From: Epinephelus fuscoguttatus
Lineage: Eukaryota > Chordata > Actinopteri > Perciformes > Serranidae
Reading direction: 5' to 3'
Length of the DNA stretch: 64,000 bases
Assembly (NCBI RefSeq): GCF_011397635.1
Contig: NC_064759.1
Coordinates: forward strand, 23,212,428 to 23,276,427
Below are positions 15,201 through 26,500 of the stretch, in pieces; position 1 is the stretch's first letter; each line of letters begins with the position of its first letter. The notes beneath the pieces were generated by a model. The model ran no database searches, had not been told where the DNA came from, and worked only from the letters and a program-made list of their open reading frames with translations. Both the position numbers and the translations under genes were made by a program.

Positions 15201-18200
15201 TGTAACTTGAAACATGAGCCATTAATGCTGCATTTTTGACCTGATGGCCATGGGTCAGTCAGTGGCCCTTTGATTTATAGTGGTTTCATAGAAGCTTAGA
15301 GCTACACATGCCACTGCCGACCTCTAGGAAGCCCTCAGAGTAGAGGACTGCCCTCACAAGTGCTCTAAGACACGCAGACTGACCTGTGTTTGCTTAACAC
15401 AGTGCTTTATTGAACTGTGTCCAGCGCTGTTGCACTCTGTTTGATTTGCAGCTATAATGTTTGAAAGTTTGTGCGCTGCAGCCTCCAATTAACCTCCACT
15501 TGGCAAGTAAATCTGGAGCACGTCTCTGTCTAAACGTCACATTGTCAGTTATCTAGGCGCTTTTGTAAAACTGGCTTCATATTCCTCCTGCCAAGTTTTA
15601 TACACAAGGATCTGAGTCAGTGACAGCTGTGATGATGACAGGCTTTGGCAGACAGCGTTTGAAAACCACCTGCCAGTCAAGGGAAAAAGTGTTTTCTGTC
15701 TGCTCCAATATTATGTGCCCAAAAAGCAGAGACCCGGCCCGACAGCTCGAATCTGTGGCTGCTGTTTGAACTTCGTGTTTACCAATTACACAGCCACGCC
15801 CTCAGGCATTACAGCCACAGTGGCTTCACTGTATAGTCAACATTCACATGTATTTACTCAGTGTCAGGTTGATCGCACCATATTGCTGTGACTGCAGATT
15901 CTTGTGTAATTAAAATGCCCTCAGAAAGTGAGGGGGGGGGGGTGCTTGACTCGACCTGTAGATCAACCTCCTGAGTTTACTTTTCTTTGCATGTGCAGAA
16001 GTTTCCTCAGTGGTCAGAACGTCTGCCACATACCTCCTGATACTCACCACACTGGTTTACTCTCAGTGGGGAGCTCCTGACAGGCTGGTCTGCTCGCATG
16101 CCCTGAAAAGATTTCCAAAGAAATTGTCACGTTGTTTGTTAGGATAATTACCTGTTCTCTCCCGAGAGTTTCACGCTATAAAAATGCAAAAACAGCTATT
16201 TTTGTGTTTTAGTTGCAAAATGTAAAAATGTTCCTCACGCCGCATTGTGAGTGCTCATTTCCAGCCTTTTAGAAAAGGTTATTTCTTTTCAGTCGCAGCC
16301 ACAGAAAAATAGATCAATTTTCAGTGTTCCTAGTGGATACACAGTGGCAATTTCTTCCACTTTTGAATAATGGCCGATATCTTTGACTGCTATACCCCTC
16401 ATAGTATGCCTCTTTTTCTTTTTGTGTGAGATGTTGTTAGGGCTGTTTTGTTTGGCATGTGGGTAGTTGTATCCTGTTGTCTTACTGTGTCAGCGCCCAC
16501 TGTGCCGTTTTCCCATGATTCCAAGTACTCAGTCACAACAGAGTCCGCTCAGCTGTGCTCTCACAAAGCCTTGCGGGAATAAAAGAGCCAAGCCACTGAA
16601 AAGAAAGCAGAGCTTGTTGTGTGACCACCTTTTGTGTCCTTTCTTCCACACTCTTCTTTAAGAGACAAGAAGCCATCTGCCTGCGGACAAAGAGCCCTCG
16701 TCCTCCCTCCCTCCCTCCCTCCCTCCTTCCAACCTCGCAAGGCTAAAATATCTGCAAGTGGTCTATTCCTCATCTGTCCACTCAGACTTAGCTGCAGAGC
16801 TGCATTGTATGGTATGGTATGTGTAGGTCTTTTCAAGGAATGTCAGCCACAATGACAAATATCTTCACCTGTCCTGTCACTCTCAGCTATCAGCCAGTTA
16901 ACTGTTGCCCCCAAAGACAAAAAGCTGGTACACAAAAGGCTCGCAGCAGTGTTTTAACTTTGCTACTGTGTCTGTAAGCTGCCAATCCTTTCATTTTATC
17001 TCAGCTTTGCAGTTGCCCTTTGGGTCTTTTTGCTCTCCGCTTCACCACTCTGCTTTTTCCCCACCTCTTTATCATCACAAATCCAGTGCTTACTGGCTTC
17101 ACGACCTCTCCTCCCTGTTTAATAAATCAGTTCAACCTTATGTTCGGGCTTAGCTGTTCGGTAAAATAGCTGTTTGCCACAAAATCCTGCAGATGCTTGT
17201 TATTTGACATGTAGTTTCCACTGCTGTCAGTGTTGTGTGCCATGGTTCAGAGCTTCTTGATTAATTAGAAAAGCCGAAAGCCCTCTGGTGCCGTTTACTG
17301 GTTGTTTACAAGCAGAGCTAATAGGGACAAATTCAGCATGAACATAGCAACAGCCCCCCACTGCCAAAATACTGTATGGCTGCAGACCTGCAAATGAGCC
17401 TGCTTTGGGATTTTACTTGGATTTGGGCACTGTGGGATTATTCCCTGTGTAAGGATTATGGCAGTAATCCCTCCCAATCCCAGTTGATGGTCTGGCTCTG
17501 CTGGTCCTCTGAGACAAATGATTGTGATTGGCGGGAGTAGCAGCATGCAGCCAGAGTGTCTGGAAGATCCAGTCTGGACGGCAGTGTGGGGAATTCCACC
17601 AGCCGACTGACATAGCTGGAGGTCAAGATCTGTTTGAATTACGAGGACAGAGCCTCATCTTCTCTGTTAGGCCAGAGAATCTTCGGTCAGTCTTTGAGCA
17701 GTTGACTGACCTATTTAGGAGACCCAGCGCTGACTGAGAGCTGCTGGCAGTTGAGTATTATCTCCAGTTAAGTGAAGTGGAGTGTGTCCGGAAGGCAGTG
17801 TGCTAATGGGAGTGTGCTCTGTGCTGTAAAGAGGGCGTCTGCACTATTGATCCTGCTTTACAGAGCTGTTGAACTGTGTGAAGCGGTCCTGACAGCACCC
17901 GACCGCCCTCACTCTCAACCTCTTGGCCCCTCCCTATCAGGGACCCTGTTCTCTCTCCCTTTCCTTTCTGGGCGTGTGAAAGAGGGCCATTGTGTGAGGC
18001 ACACTCCTGCCTTCAGGCCGCCCACTACCAGTCCCATTCCCCCTGCTCTTCTTGCTCACTGCCGCTGCTGGATTCTGACCAGATGCAGAGTCAACCCCGT
18101 GCTGCCTGTCATCAGTCGCCCTCCTGGGTCAGAGGGGAGTGGAGTGTAACCGCCGCCTCTGCGCTGGGCTGTTGTCGGCAGCGTTTGCTGCACAGCACCC

Positions 18201-21200
18201 ACGTCTCTCCCCCACATCTTTCCCCAGAGGAGATGGAGAGTCTGTGGGAACCCGAGCAGGCGAGCATGGAGGCTGAAGAAAACAGAGGAGGGGAGCTGAT
18301 TACTCACAAGACTAAAAGACAAGAGAGGAAGCATCAGGAGCTCCTGGCTTTGGCTCTGGGAGTCAAATTGGGCAGCAAGGGAACACTTCTGTGGAAGCCT
18401 ATTAAACTGTTGGCCTCCTGTCCACAGATCACCTCCCCTCTGGTGCGACGGAGTGCCTTGAAAGATACACCAGAGAAGCAGTGCTCCTATGAGAAGATAC
18501 ACAACTTCAAGGTAAGCAGGTTTTTGTTAAGAAACGTTAGATGGCTAATGACAACTAGATCTATTTATTCATACATAATTATTAGCTGTCAGTTTCCTGC
18601 AGTGGTTAAAGGGGAACACCACCCAAATTAAACAATCCAATATGTTATTTCCATGGCCAGGAAACGTTCAATTAATATTTGTGAACATGAGCTACCCTCC
18701 CTCAAAGCCAGAAACCAGAGAGGAAAGTCCCCAACTTGTCATGACCAAGTATAAAGTCTTGAGCTGCTCCATAGACAATGAATGGGCTTTTGTGGGACCA
18801 CATTTTTTTTTGTTTTCTTTTTCATGACCAAATGAGCTTTATTCAGTTGTAGAGTTCTCAGTTGTGAAACCAAAAATGTACTACATACTCAGAACACTCC
18901 CCTGGGTGCTCTCAGTGTCATCTAGAACATCTTTACCAATTCATTGTCTATGGAGCAGCTCCACACCTTATACTTACCGACATCATAAAGTTGAGTTTTA
19001 GCACTCTATGTTTTTTTATTTAGCAATGAGTTGTCCCTGTTTACTAATATTTTTGGACATAAAAATTAACATGTATGGAATTTGAAAATGGGCATAATTC
19101 CCCTTTCAGTAAGAGAGACTGTTTTACAGATATGTTTTGCCTGCCTCAGATGTGTGCTTGTCCCATCACAGACCACAGTGTGTGTTGCTGTTTTGATGAG
19201 AACACACGCAGCTGACACTGCACTGAGGGGAACTAATGGACACACTATACTGCAGCCCATTAGCAGAGCACATTGATTAACATTGATTTTAAAGCTCTTA
19301 GATCCAATTTTGTAGTGGGCTGCTGATTTTGTAAAAGCAGTTATAGAGTTATAGAGAAGTATCATAGAGTCCTCCGCTCTCAGCCAAAGAGTGTAGGTGC
19401 TCAGTACATTGTGGAAAGCGGAACAGAGTTATGATTCTTAAAATATACAAAGGAGAATTTAGGGATACTTTGCCTTGGGGCGCCTTAACATTCTTGCAAT
19501 TGTATCTTAAGTTTCAGTTAACAGGCAGGTTATAATGACCCCCAGCTTTTTGTATACCCCCCTTTTGAAAAAGAACAAAAAACTATCCACTCACCACCTG
19601 CCATATGCCCTCTTCACTCATCAGTGGACTGCTACCTATTCAAAGTACCAATGAAGGTGTGTGTGTGTGCACATGCATGCAGGTGTGCCTTCATTTGCCA
19701 TATTATCTGTGTTTTCAGGGTGCACAGTGGGTGTACATCTGTTATTTTGACTTGCAGGCTTGCCTGTGTGCCTGCCTGCATGTATCCGATTGCCCAGGAG
19801 CAGATGCCAGACACATTATAGTTAATCCTTTAATCTGCCTTGTATATACAAATGCTCTCATTTGGCGAGGGGTCCCATCCACTGTAGCTTGGGATCACAA
19901 AGTAATCTCTGTCCTGTACATCAAAGGGGAGTTTCTCTACAGTTTGGACTGGACATAGCAATGACTTGCAATATGTAACGTGTGTATAACCATGTTGTCT
20001 TTAACCCCAGGTACACACCTTTCGAGGGCCGCACTGGTGCGAGTACTGTGCCAACTTCATGTGGGGCCTCATCGCCCAGGGTGTCCGCTGCTCAGGTAAC
20101 TAAACACTCCAATATCAAAGCTGCATGTCATGTATTACACAAAGAGTATCATATAAGTCTTGGATTGAATGTGTGATCTGTGGCTGTCTCTGTCCTGTGA
20201 CCGACTGTCATGGCTGTTTCAGTTGCATAATTTTTTCCTTTTTTAATTGGTGGTTCAATGATGGCATGTTTTGTTGTTATTTTCCTGTTAAAACTGTGAC
20301 AAACAAGTGAGATCCTCCTGTCAGTGATTCATCGAAGCACAGTCCTCACACTTTTATATAATCACAGCTATAACTGCTGTCGCTCTTTTTGAACTCTCTT
20401 CCCCCTCAAGACTTTTTAATCACAGTCACACTCAACTGAAGTCAACTGAAAGGCAGCTTCGTGTTTTTACACACTATTTTCTAATTCCCTGATGGCTGGT
20501 TAGTGTGCAAAGAAATGCCATGTGATGTGGTATGCTGACATCCAAATGTAAGTTCCTCTGTCCACAGAAATCACTACGAATAAAATCTGTAAATGCTGAT
20601 AAAAGGCAGATCAGATGAACAATAATTGTTGACCAAATATAGCAGCAGATCTAAGTGATTCAATGCATATGAGAGTTCAGTGGGGTTTTCATGTCCTCCG
20701 TAGTCACAAGATTCATTCACTGCACAGGCTCAGTCATGAAACTGATGTGCACATCAGAGGACTTGGTAGCTTTCTTCCTAAACAGAGTGTTTGTTGTTGA
20801 GACATTTGCCACGCTGATAAGCCAGCGGCAAACACTGGTATCATCAGACACCTCATGTGCTATGTGAAACAGGAGAGACTTCTTTGTCCTCTCTCACTCC
20901 CTGTCTAGCCTCTATTTTTTTTCTTATCTCCGGCTGCACTCTCTCTCTCTCTGTGAGTGCCAGCTGAGAGTGAGGACCCCAATCAGCAAACCGGCGTTAA
21001 TGTCGCTCAGGCAGTAAAAACGTCTTTGTGATGAACGATTTCAGTCAGACACCCCGCGTCTACAAGTACGGCTCCTTCAAAAACTTCATTCCAAGCTGTG
21101 CCGCCACACAAGCAGGCATACTTCTAACACACACTCTGGTCGTGCCAGCTGTCCAGCGCGCATCCATGTGACTACAACCACAACAGGAACCCCCGCTCAT

Positions 21201-23788
21201 GTAGCCATGCTCACCGTTATCTACCTTTGGCGCAGTGCATGGAGACGGCTTAGCTTCGGCTGTGCTGTCTGACAGCGCAGTTTATCACTGACTCTGGGAA
21301 ACCTTTGCAAACTCCTGTCTTAAGCCCGCTGCGATGGTTGTGTTAGCATCAGTCTGAGACTAATCTCTCTCTCTCTGTTTATCTCCCTGTTGCTCTTCAA
21401 GATTGCGGGCTGAATGTACACAAACAGTGCTCCAAACTGGTTCCCAGCGACTGCCAGCCGGACCTGCGCAGGATAAAGAAAGTGTTCAGCTGTGACCTCA
21501 CCACACTAGTCAAAGCTCATAACACAACACGACCCATGGTGGTGGACATGTGTATTCGAGAGATAGAGCTGAGAGGTAACATGCAGTTAATCACATTAAA
21601 AGCCATCAGTCATTACAGAGAAAGGAAAGCAGAGCTTAACGTTTGATTAAGAAATGCTCAACTCAAGCAGTCAAGTATTCTGCAATCACTTTGCGATGAT
21701 TAAAAATGTCCCCTATAGCCTCTATTTCCTTTAGCTCATTTTTTTATGTCTACAGTGCAGAATTGGAGGCAGTGAGGGTGATGACGGGAAAAAAAAACTG
21801 AGACAAGCTTCCCAATTTTCTGTTGCAGGTATGAAATCTGAAGGTCTCTACAGAGTATCTGGCTTCTCAGAGCACATAGAGGATGTGAAGCTCGCCTTTG
21901 ACCGAGGTTTGTTGACATCAGATTTATTTGCCCCAGGATTTTGGTCTCTGAGGTTTTAGTTCACGGGTTCATACTTTTTAAATGAGAAGCTTGTTTCAGC
22001 TGCAGTACAGCGTGAAATAGTACTGTCCATTATTTTGTGACGTACACAAGAACATTCAGCCTTTACTTTTAACTGTACTCAAACATGAAATTAAATTACA
22101 TTTTTTTTCATCAACAGATGGTGAAAAGGCCGATATCAGTGCCAGTGCCTATGCAGACATTAACATCATTGCTGGTGCTTTGAAGCTCTATTTAAGAGAC
22201 CTTCCCATTCCAGTCATTCCGTTTGACTTGTACCCCAGATTTATTCAAGCTGCAAGTAAGAGCTCCTCCACTCCTCCACCATGCTGTTACAGTGTTGCTG
22301 GTTCCCTGCAGTGCTCTGATACTAATCATGTTACTGATGTAATGTAGAAATTCCAAATGCTGAATCCAGACTAGAGGCCATCCACGAGAGCTTACTGCAA
22401 CTCCCGCCAGCCCACTATGAGACCCTGCGTTACCTGATGGCTCACTTGAAGAGGTCAGCTCATACACACAAGTCATCAGTACAAGGACATGCAATGTGTT
22501 AGTTCTTTTATAACTAAATTCAGATCCCCTGCAAAGACTAAAACCGACAATGAATGATATAAGATTTGCATGTAAGGCAATATGGCAATACAGGTAATAA
22601 TCCTCTTGTTCTTGAAGATATTTTCCTTCATTACACTGAACATTGGCACTGTAGTTTATTTTGAAATGGCAGACAGTGGTGCTGCAACATTTTGGCTGGT
22701 ATTGTGTTCACCTTGCACAAATTGCAGCAGGAACTAACACAAAAGGTGTTTTGAGTGTTTTGCCAGGTGTGTATATGTCTGTCTGTGGACAGATTTGGAA
22801 GTTCGAAGATGGATGTGGTCCTTGCAAAGGGACCAGAAGTTGGGAGTGGGAAATAGGTCCCGTTGGCCCCTTAACTTTACGGTCTTGGCCCACATTTCTT
22901 TTAAAACATAGATCTCTGTGGGTGGTGTGATCCCATCGCAAGATGGTCTCTGATTAAAGATGTGTCGTACAGGCTGAATGCCACAGAGAGATTATCATCA
23001 GCTTTGGTCTTTTCATGGGATTTGCTGAAAAGGAAAGAATCATTCCAACCTTATCTTTGAACTTAACATTCCTGAGGTAAATAACCTCATGACCCAAAAA
23101 GAAAACCACTGTGAAATAGAGACCCTTTTGCGATGGGATCACACCTGCTGCGATGCAGCAATCCGCGACTTAAAACCAATATCAGCCAGAGGCGTAAAGC
23201 AGAGGGGCCAACAGCCTCTTCCCTACTTCCTATGCCCCTGCTTCCAGCCTGCTTGCTTGGACCACAGCCGTCAACTCAACCTACACGTCTGTTAAGTTGT
23301 GTGACTGGGTGCGTCTTGTACAGTTGTGACGTTATTGCAGTGACTAAAAAAATCGGTCCACAGACAGACAAATAAGCACCTGCAAAAAAACTTAAAACTG
23401 CTTCTGTGATAGTTCTTGCTACAGTAGATGTCACCTGAACCACATTTTGCCATAATGAGACACACACATAAATACTCACAAGGTGAAGGCAATGTCAGCT
23501 GTCATGAAGTTGTCACTGCTGGTAATAAATATTGAAAAACATGGAGCTGTTTTTGTATTATTCCTGATCCTACTGTTCTTTCAAACCTCAACCTGTCATC
23601 CTCTTGTGTTTTACAGGGTGACACAGTTTGAAAAGGACAATTTAATGAATGCTGAGAACCTGGGAATTGTCTATGGTCCAACGCTTATGCAGCCACCAGA
23701 GCAGAACGCTTTGACAACCCTGAATGACATGAGGCAGCAGAAACTGGTGGTGCAGCTTATGATAGAGCATGAAGATGTCTTATTCTAA
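5947..23788 (+). CDS. chn2: Beta-chimaerin (beta2-type isoform), Rac GTPase-activating protein; 5' partial
   Basis: Exons by splice sites and frame: 5947-5985, 9199-9254, 12022-12053, 12254-12367, 12531-12801, 18428-18511, 20011-20095, 21402-21575, 21829-21906, 22118-22255, 22348-22453, 23617-23788 (stop TAA 23786-23788). They join in frame to 448 residues plus a split first codon. Domains in order: N-terminal leader ([20 protein letters not shown]); SH2 with the phosphotyrosine-pocket motif AYLIRES; C1 zinc finger with the H, CxxC, CxxC, H, C, C pattern starting at HNFKVHTF; and RhoGAP with the arginine-finger motif EGLYRVSGF, ending HEDVLF. By family knowledge it binds diacylglycerol at membranes and stimulates GTP hydrolysis by Rac. 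Chn2 is preferred over its paralogue chn1 because of the leader ([10 protein letters not shown]), the beta1-type internal exon, and fkbp14 and plekha8 next door. The first coding exon, about 17 residues, must lie further 5' and was not recognised. Confidence 0.95.
6193..6242. repeat. (CA)25 microsatellite in a chn2 intron
   Basis: Fifty bases of uninterrupted CA dinucleotides. It produces Thr-His repeat open frames that are not genes. Confidence 0.97.
6967..7868 (+). mobile_element. MITE family A, copy 1 (AGGTCCA...TGGACCT ends)
   Basis: The left end (TGTGTAGGATTTAGCGG) and right end (ACACACTGGACCTTTAA) are the inverted termini of a family present four times in the window. The interior shares ACGGTGGCCGACACAAA, GGCCCTATCCAGAGCCAG and TGGGCTACTGTGGAAACATGG with the other copies. 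The middle (about 7085-7360) holds two diverged tandem units, each containing an AATAAAGCAGTT-type core. It lies in the intron between the 5947 and 9199 exons of chn2. Confidence 0.75.
8290..8810. mobile_element. Fold-back element with ~100-bp inverted arms
   Basis: The left arm 8290-8389 (starting TGGAGCTACATGAGGGTCAA) is repeated as its reverse complement at 8711-8810 with only a few mismatches. TA dinucleotides flank both ends, as in Tc1/mariner-type insertions. The centre is a run of degenerate ~20-25-bp units built on GAAACTGAAAAA/AATAAGA. There is no coding capacity. Confidence 0.8.
10288..11175. mobile_element. hAT-like non-autonomous element(s)
   Basis: The left end GCTGCAATGATTAATCAATTA and the right end TAATCATTAGTTGCAGCCCT are rough inverted repeats of the AGGGCTGCAA type, common to fish hAT elements. 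A second start-like AGGGCTGCCCCTGACTA with TAGTCGACC motifs at 10449-10545 suggests a nested or adjacent relative. It lies in the chn2 intron before the 12022 exon. Confidence 0.5.
13095..13270. repeat. Dispersed fish repeat fragment
   Basis: The sequence around GGAGCCGGTTAGCTTAACTTAG and GGGGAAACAGCTAGCCTG resembles a widespread teleost interspersed repeat that I recall; boundaries are uncertain. Just 5' of it (12948-13030) is another short patch with ACGATAAGTCAGTCAACTGA, similar to hAT-like ends. Confidence 0.35.
14200..17400. other. Large chn2 intron, mostly unique sequence
   Basis: No coding exon and no clear transposon ends were recognised in this part of the 5.6-kb intron 12802-18427. 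It contains a G run at about 15932-15941 and the CCCT microsatellite at 16702. Confidence 0.4.
16702..16727. repeat. (CCCT)n microsatellite
   Basis: About six tandem CCCT/CCTC units within chn2 intronic DNA. Confidence 0.85.
17430..18232 (+). promoter_or_regulatory. Putative internal promoter/5' UTR of the beta1-chimaerin transcript
   Basis: This is the DNA just upstream of the beta1 start codon. From about 17800 it becomes GC-richer than the flanking intron, and it lacks a TATA box in an obvious place. Three TAATCC/GGATTA motifs cluster at 17435-17440, 17453-17458 and 17465-17470. Promoter function is inferred from the internal first exon. Confidence 0.4.
18233..23788 (+). CDS. chn2: Beta1-chimaerin isoform from an internal first exon (C1 + RhoGAP, no SH2)
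   Basis: An ATG at 18233 opens a frame that reads 65 codons ([12 protein letters not shown]..., [17 protein letters not shown], ...LLASCPQ) directly into the shared exon 18428-18511 without a splice, then follows the normal downstream exons. The segment [11 protein letters not shown] and the ending LxxCxQ match what I recall of the mammalian beta1 (and, more loosely, alpha1) chimaerin N-terminus. This isoform uses an internal promoter and lacks SH2. The first coding exon would be 18233-18511, 93 residues. The frame is open upstream to at least 17990, so an earlier start is possible. I chose 18233 because its length and start resemble the mammalian isoform. The beta2 form instead splices in at 18428 through the acceptor whose last bases spell Cys-Pro-Gln here. 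Confidence 0.82.
18607..19107. mobile_element. Short inverted-repeat element in a chn2 intron
   Basis: The ends AAAGGGGAACACCACCC and, complemented, AAAGGGGAATTATGCCC are similar. Inside, GAGCTGCTCCATAGACAATG (about 18760) is repeated in inverted orientation at about 18941-18961. It lies less than 100 bp from the 3' end of the 18428-18511 exon. Confidence 0.55.
22670..23475. mobile_element. Inverted-repeat element in the last chn2 intron
   Basis: Outer arms of roughly 100 bp are similar in inverted orientation: TGTCTGTCTGTGGACAGATT near 22780 and its complement near 23360. An inner pair GATCCCATCGCAAGA / TTTTGCGATGGGATCACACC occurs at about 22930 and 23128. There is no coding capacity. It looks like a non-autonomous DNA transposon. 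Confidence 0.5.
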
Positions 23789-24936
23789 GGACTGAGGCAT
23801 GCAGGCCTTATTAAAGAAACGAAGGACATTTATTTATTCTGTCAAAGAGGAAATTCAAGCCACCTTGATTCTAATGAAGTTTCAGAATAGTTTGTAAATC
23901 AAATTGAACTTGAAACACTTCTTTCTCGCATGACTGTTTTAGTTGAAGTTGGTTTAGTGTTGACATCGTCTTGTTACTGTAAGTTTTGGGATTTCATACC
24001 CAGCCAAGACCATCATTTTTATATTAGGAAAGGATCCGGTATTTTTAACTACCTTCAGTGCTGTTCCCTCCTCTCTTTAATTTGAAGACTGTCACTACCT
24101 GGTGTAGGCTCAGTCATGATGACAGCGCTGTGTGAAATCTGCCCCAGGCAGCCCGTCAATCAGCGCTGGTGCTGTGTAAACCCAGCCTCACAGCAGCAGC
24201 CTAGTTAACATTCCCACATTACATATGTGCATATGGTGATTTTAGTGGGAACGCATGGTTAAAATTCATTGTAGATAAAATCAGATCATGTGATGATCAA
24301 TATTTTAACTGTGCGTACTAAAAAATGGGAGATGAGACAATTGGGCGCTCATTAAGCACTTTTTTGCAACAAGTGTAAAGATTTATTTTGTAAAGATGTT
24401 TATTTTTGTCTTTTACTCTGCATCATGTTCTTTTGTCACAATAATATATACTGTTGAGAATGATGTTTGTTGAATTGATGTCTAAATACAAAACTGATCA
24501 CAAGAGAAAAAAAGAATCAGAGGAGGGAGTTTGTGGATTTACCATTTTTTTTAATTTTCAGTGTGCTCAGTGTTATGGTGAGGAATACACAGGTGGATTA
24601 AATACTGATCATTTTGATTCACACGTCATCTTTAGTCATATTGCAAAACTCTTCTGCACACGTTGGTTGCCAGTTTTGTAGTATTTCTGTTTACATGCTG
24701 TAATTTGGGATATTTTCAGGGGAACAATATGATCTGGGCCCATTTAAATTTTCTTTTTGTAAGCCAGTAACATTGCTCGGTGCAGCAGTAGTTGCCATTC
24801 ACTTTACAGTGCCATAGAAGTTAATAGTCACGCTACAGCTGCACCGAGTGTGTTTCTTTCACAGTTAGTTTGATGTGATTAAGTAAATCCTTTCTACAAA
24901 TCCATTTTATCAAAATGTATTTTTGTGACGGTTGTA

Positions 24937-24972
24937 ATTAAAATGTAATTTATCAAATGTTGATTTATTAAA
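24937..24972 (+). terminator. Candidate chn2 polyadenylation signals (ATTAAA x2)
   Basis: After the chn2 stop the sequence to about 24,980 is AT-rich, with no recognised repeat and no coding exon, as expected of a 3' UTR of about 1.2 kb. ATTAAA hexamers occur at 24937-24942 and 24967-24972. No AATAAA was noticed between the stop codon and this point. The assignment is by position only. Confidence 0.4.
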
Positions 24973-24979
24973 GGAAAAA

Positions 24980-25568
24980 AACCTTCAGTTTAGTGCGACC
25001 TGTTGTACTTTCTCACAGTGTTGTCTCCATTTAGCATAATCTTACCGCAGTGTGATAGCTGGAGAAGAGGTTCAGTGAGAAGACAGGCCCAGCCCTATTC
25101 TAGTGAATATTTGCTTGTAGCCTGAAGCGCAGTGAATCACAGGTATGTGGTTAACAGCCTTTTTCTGTTTTATCTTGTGACAGTTATTGTCATACCCTTG
25201 CCAGGTATTTTGCCTAAAAGGCCTTATCCAATATTCAATCTCTGTCTTGCAATATAACCTTTCCACTCATCCAGTTTCACCCGCAGATTTGGTCAGCATG
25301 GTGGAATCTTGCCAGGTAGCATATGCACTTTAGTGGTGAGATGAACAGTGGTGCTCTTTGTGAGAGAGTTGCACCACAGTGTTCACACTCTGGTTTGCTG
25401 CTTTAGCGCTTTAACTTTTTCTCACTCTGAAATCTGTTTGTGGTTCCTGAGGATATGGTGGGTGCGCATCAGCCTTCACTAACTTAGAAGTAGAAAGGTT
25501 GCAGTACAATCATAGCACCTCCATTCACAATTATCTGTTTAAAGAGTTGTATAAGGATTAGCTCTAGT
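24980..25568. other. Intergenic DNA between chn2 and the next transposon
   Basis: AT-rich sequence with no supported exon. Confidence 0.4.
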
Positions 25569-26500
25569 TTAAAGGTCCAGAGTGTAGGATTTTGTGGCAT
25601 CTAGCGATGAGGTTGCACAACTGAAACTTCTGTTGTGTGCCAAGCGTGTGGGAGAACTACAGTGGAAAATGCAAAAGCTTCAATGGCCCTGTCTAGAGCC
25701 TGGGTTTGGTTTGTCCATTTGGGGCTACTGTAGAGACAACATGGCAGACTCCATGAAAGAGGACCCATATGTAGATATACACGACTCATTCTAAACATAT
25801 GACTACTATATACCATTCCTGCCAATATCCATTCATCCATCCATCTGTCCATTTTCAACCGCTTATTCAAAGCCAGGTCGCAGGAGCAGCAGGCTGAGCA
25901 AAGCATTCCAGACATCCCTCTACCCAGCAACACTTTCCAGCTCCCTCTGGGGGACCCTGAGGTGTTCTTAGGCCAGATGAGATTTATAATCCCTCCAGCG
26001 TGTTCTGGGTCTCCATGGGGCCTCCTACCAGTTGGATATGCCCGGAACACCTCCAACGGGAGGCGCCCTGGAGGCATCCTGATCAGATCCCCGAAACATC
26101 TCAAGTGACTCCTTTCGATGTGAAGGAGCAGCGGCTCTACTCCGAGCTCCTTACCCTATCTCTAAGGCTGAGCCCAGCCAGCCTTCTGAGGGAATTCATT
26201 TCAGTTGCTTGTATCCGAGATATTATTCTTTCAGTCTCCATCCAGAGCTCATGACCATAGGTGAGGGTTGGGATGTTGATGGACCAGTAAATGGAAAGCT
26301 TTGCCATCGTGCACAGCTCCTGCATCACCGCAGATGCTGCGCCAAACCACCATTCCATCTCACACTTAATTCTACCCTCACTCGTGACAAAGACCCTGAG
26401 ATACTTGAACTCCCTCATGACCATAATCATGATCATAACACGATCTCACACCTGGCTTCTGCCAATAGATGCCCCTAAATCCTACACACTTGACCTCTAA
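25569..26500 (+). mobile_element. MITE family A, copy 2, split by a nested LINE
   Basis: The left part 25569-25827 starts TTAAAGGTCCAGAGTGTAGG. The right part 26459-26500 ends CCTAAATCCTACACACTTGA followed by CCTCTAA. Together they form one copy of the family whose other members are at 6967, 34738 and 45299. The interruption is the LINE fragment at 25828-26458. Confidence 0.75.
25828..26458 (-). mobile_element. 5'-truncated non-LTR retrotransposon fragment, nested, with target duplication
   Basis: On the minus strand the fragment encodes pieces typical of the C-terminal part of a fish non-LTR reverse-transcriptase ORF: KYLRVFVTSEGRI, AKLSIYWSINIPTLTYGHEL, LRRLAGLSLRDRVRSS, and then in a shifted frame MPPGRLPLEVFRAYPTGRRP. 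Frameshifts show it is dead. It ends in a (GGAT)n tail at 25828-25855. The 9-bp sequence CTGCCAATA flanks it at 25819-25827 and 26459-26467. Clade assignment is not attempted. Confidence 0.8.

Noticed and set aside
17990-18232. Upstream extension of the beta1 open frame (up to 81 further codons)
   Set aside because: It is open but shows no resemblance to the chimaerin N-terminus. ATG 18233 gives the expected length, so the rest is treated as 5' UTR.
5947-23788. Assignment as chn1 (alpha-chimaerin)
   Set aside because: The leader, the [11 protein letters not shown] internal exon and the fkbp14/plekha8 neighbours fit chn2. Chn1 would be expected to read closer to APHPRRITC in the leader.
25601-26104. 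167-codon minus-strand open frame as a gene
   Set aside because: It crosses the boundary between a MITE and a LINE fragment. Only the LINE part resembles a protein, and it is frameshifted from the rest.
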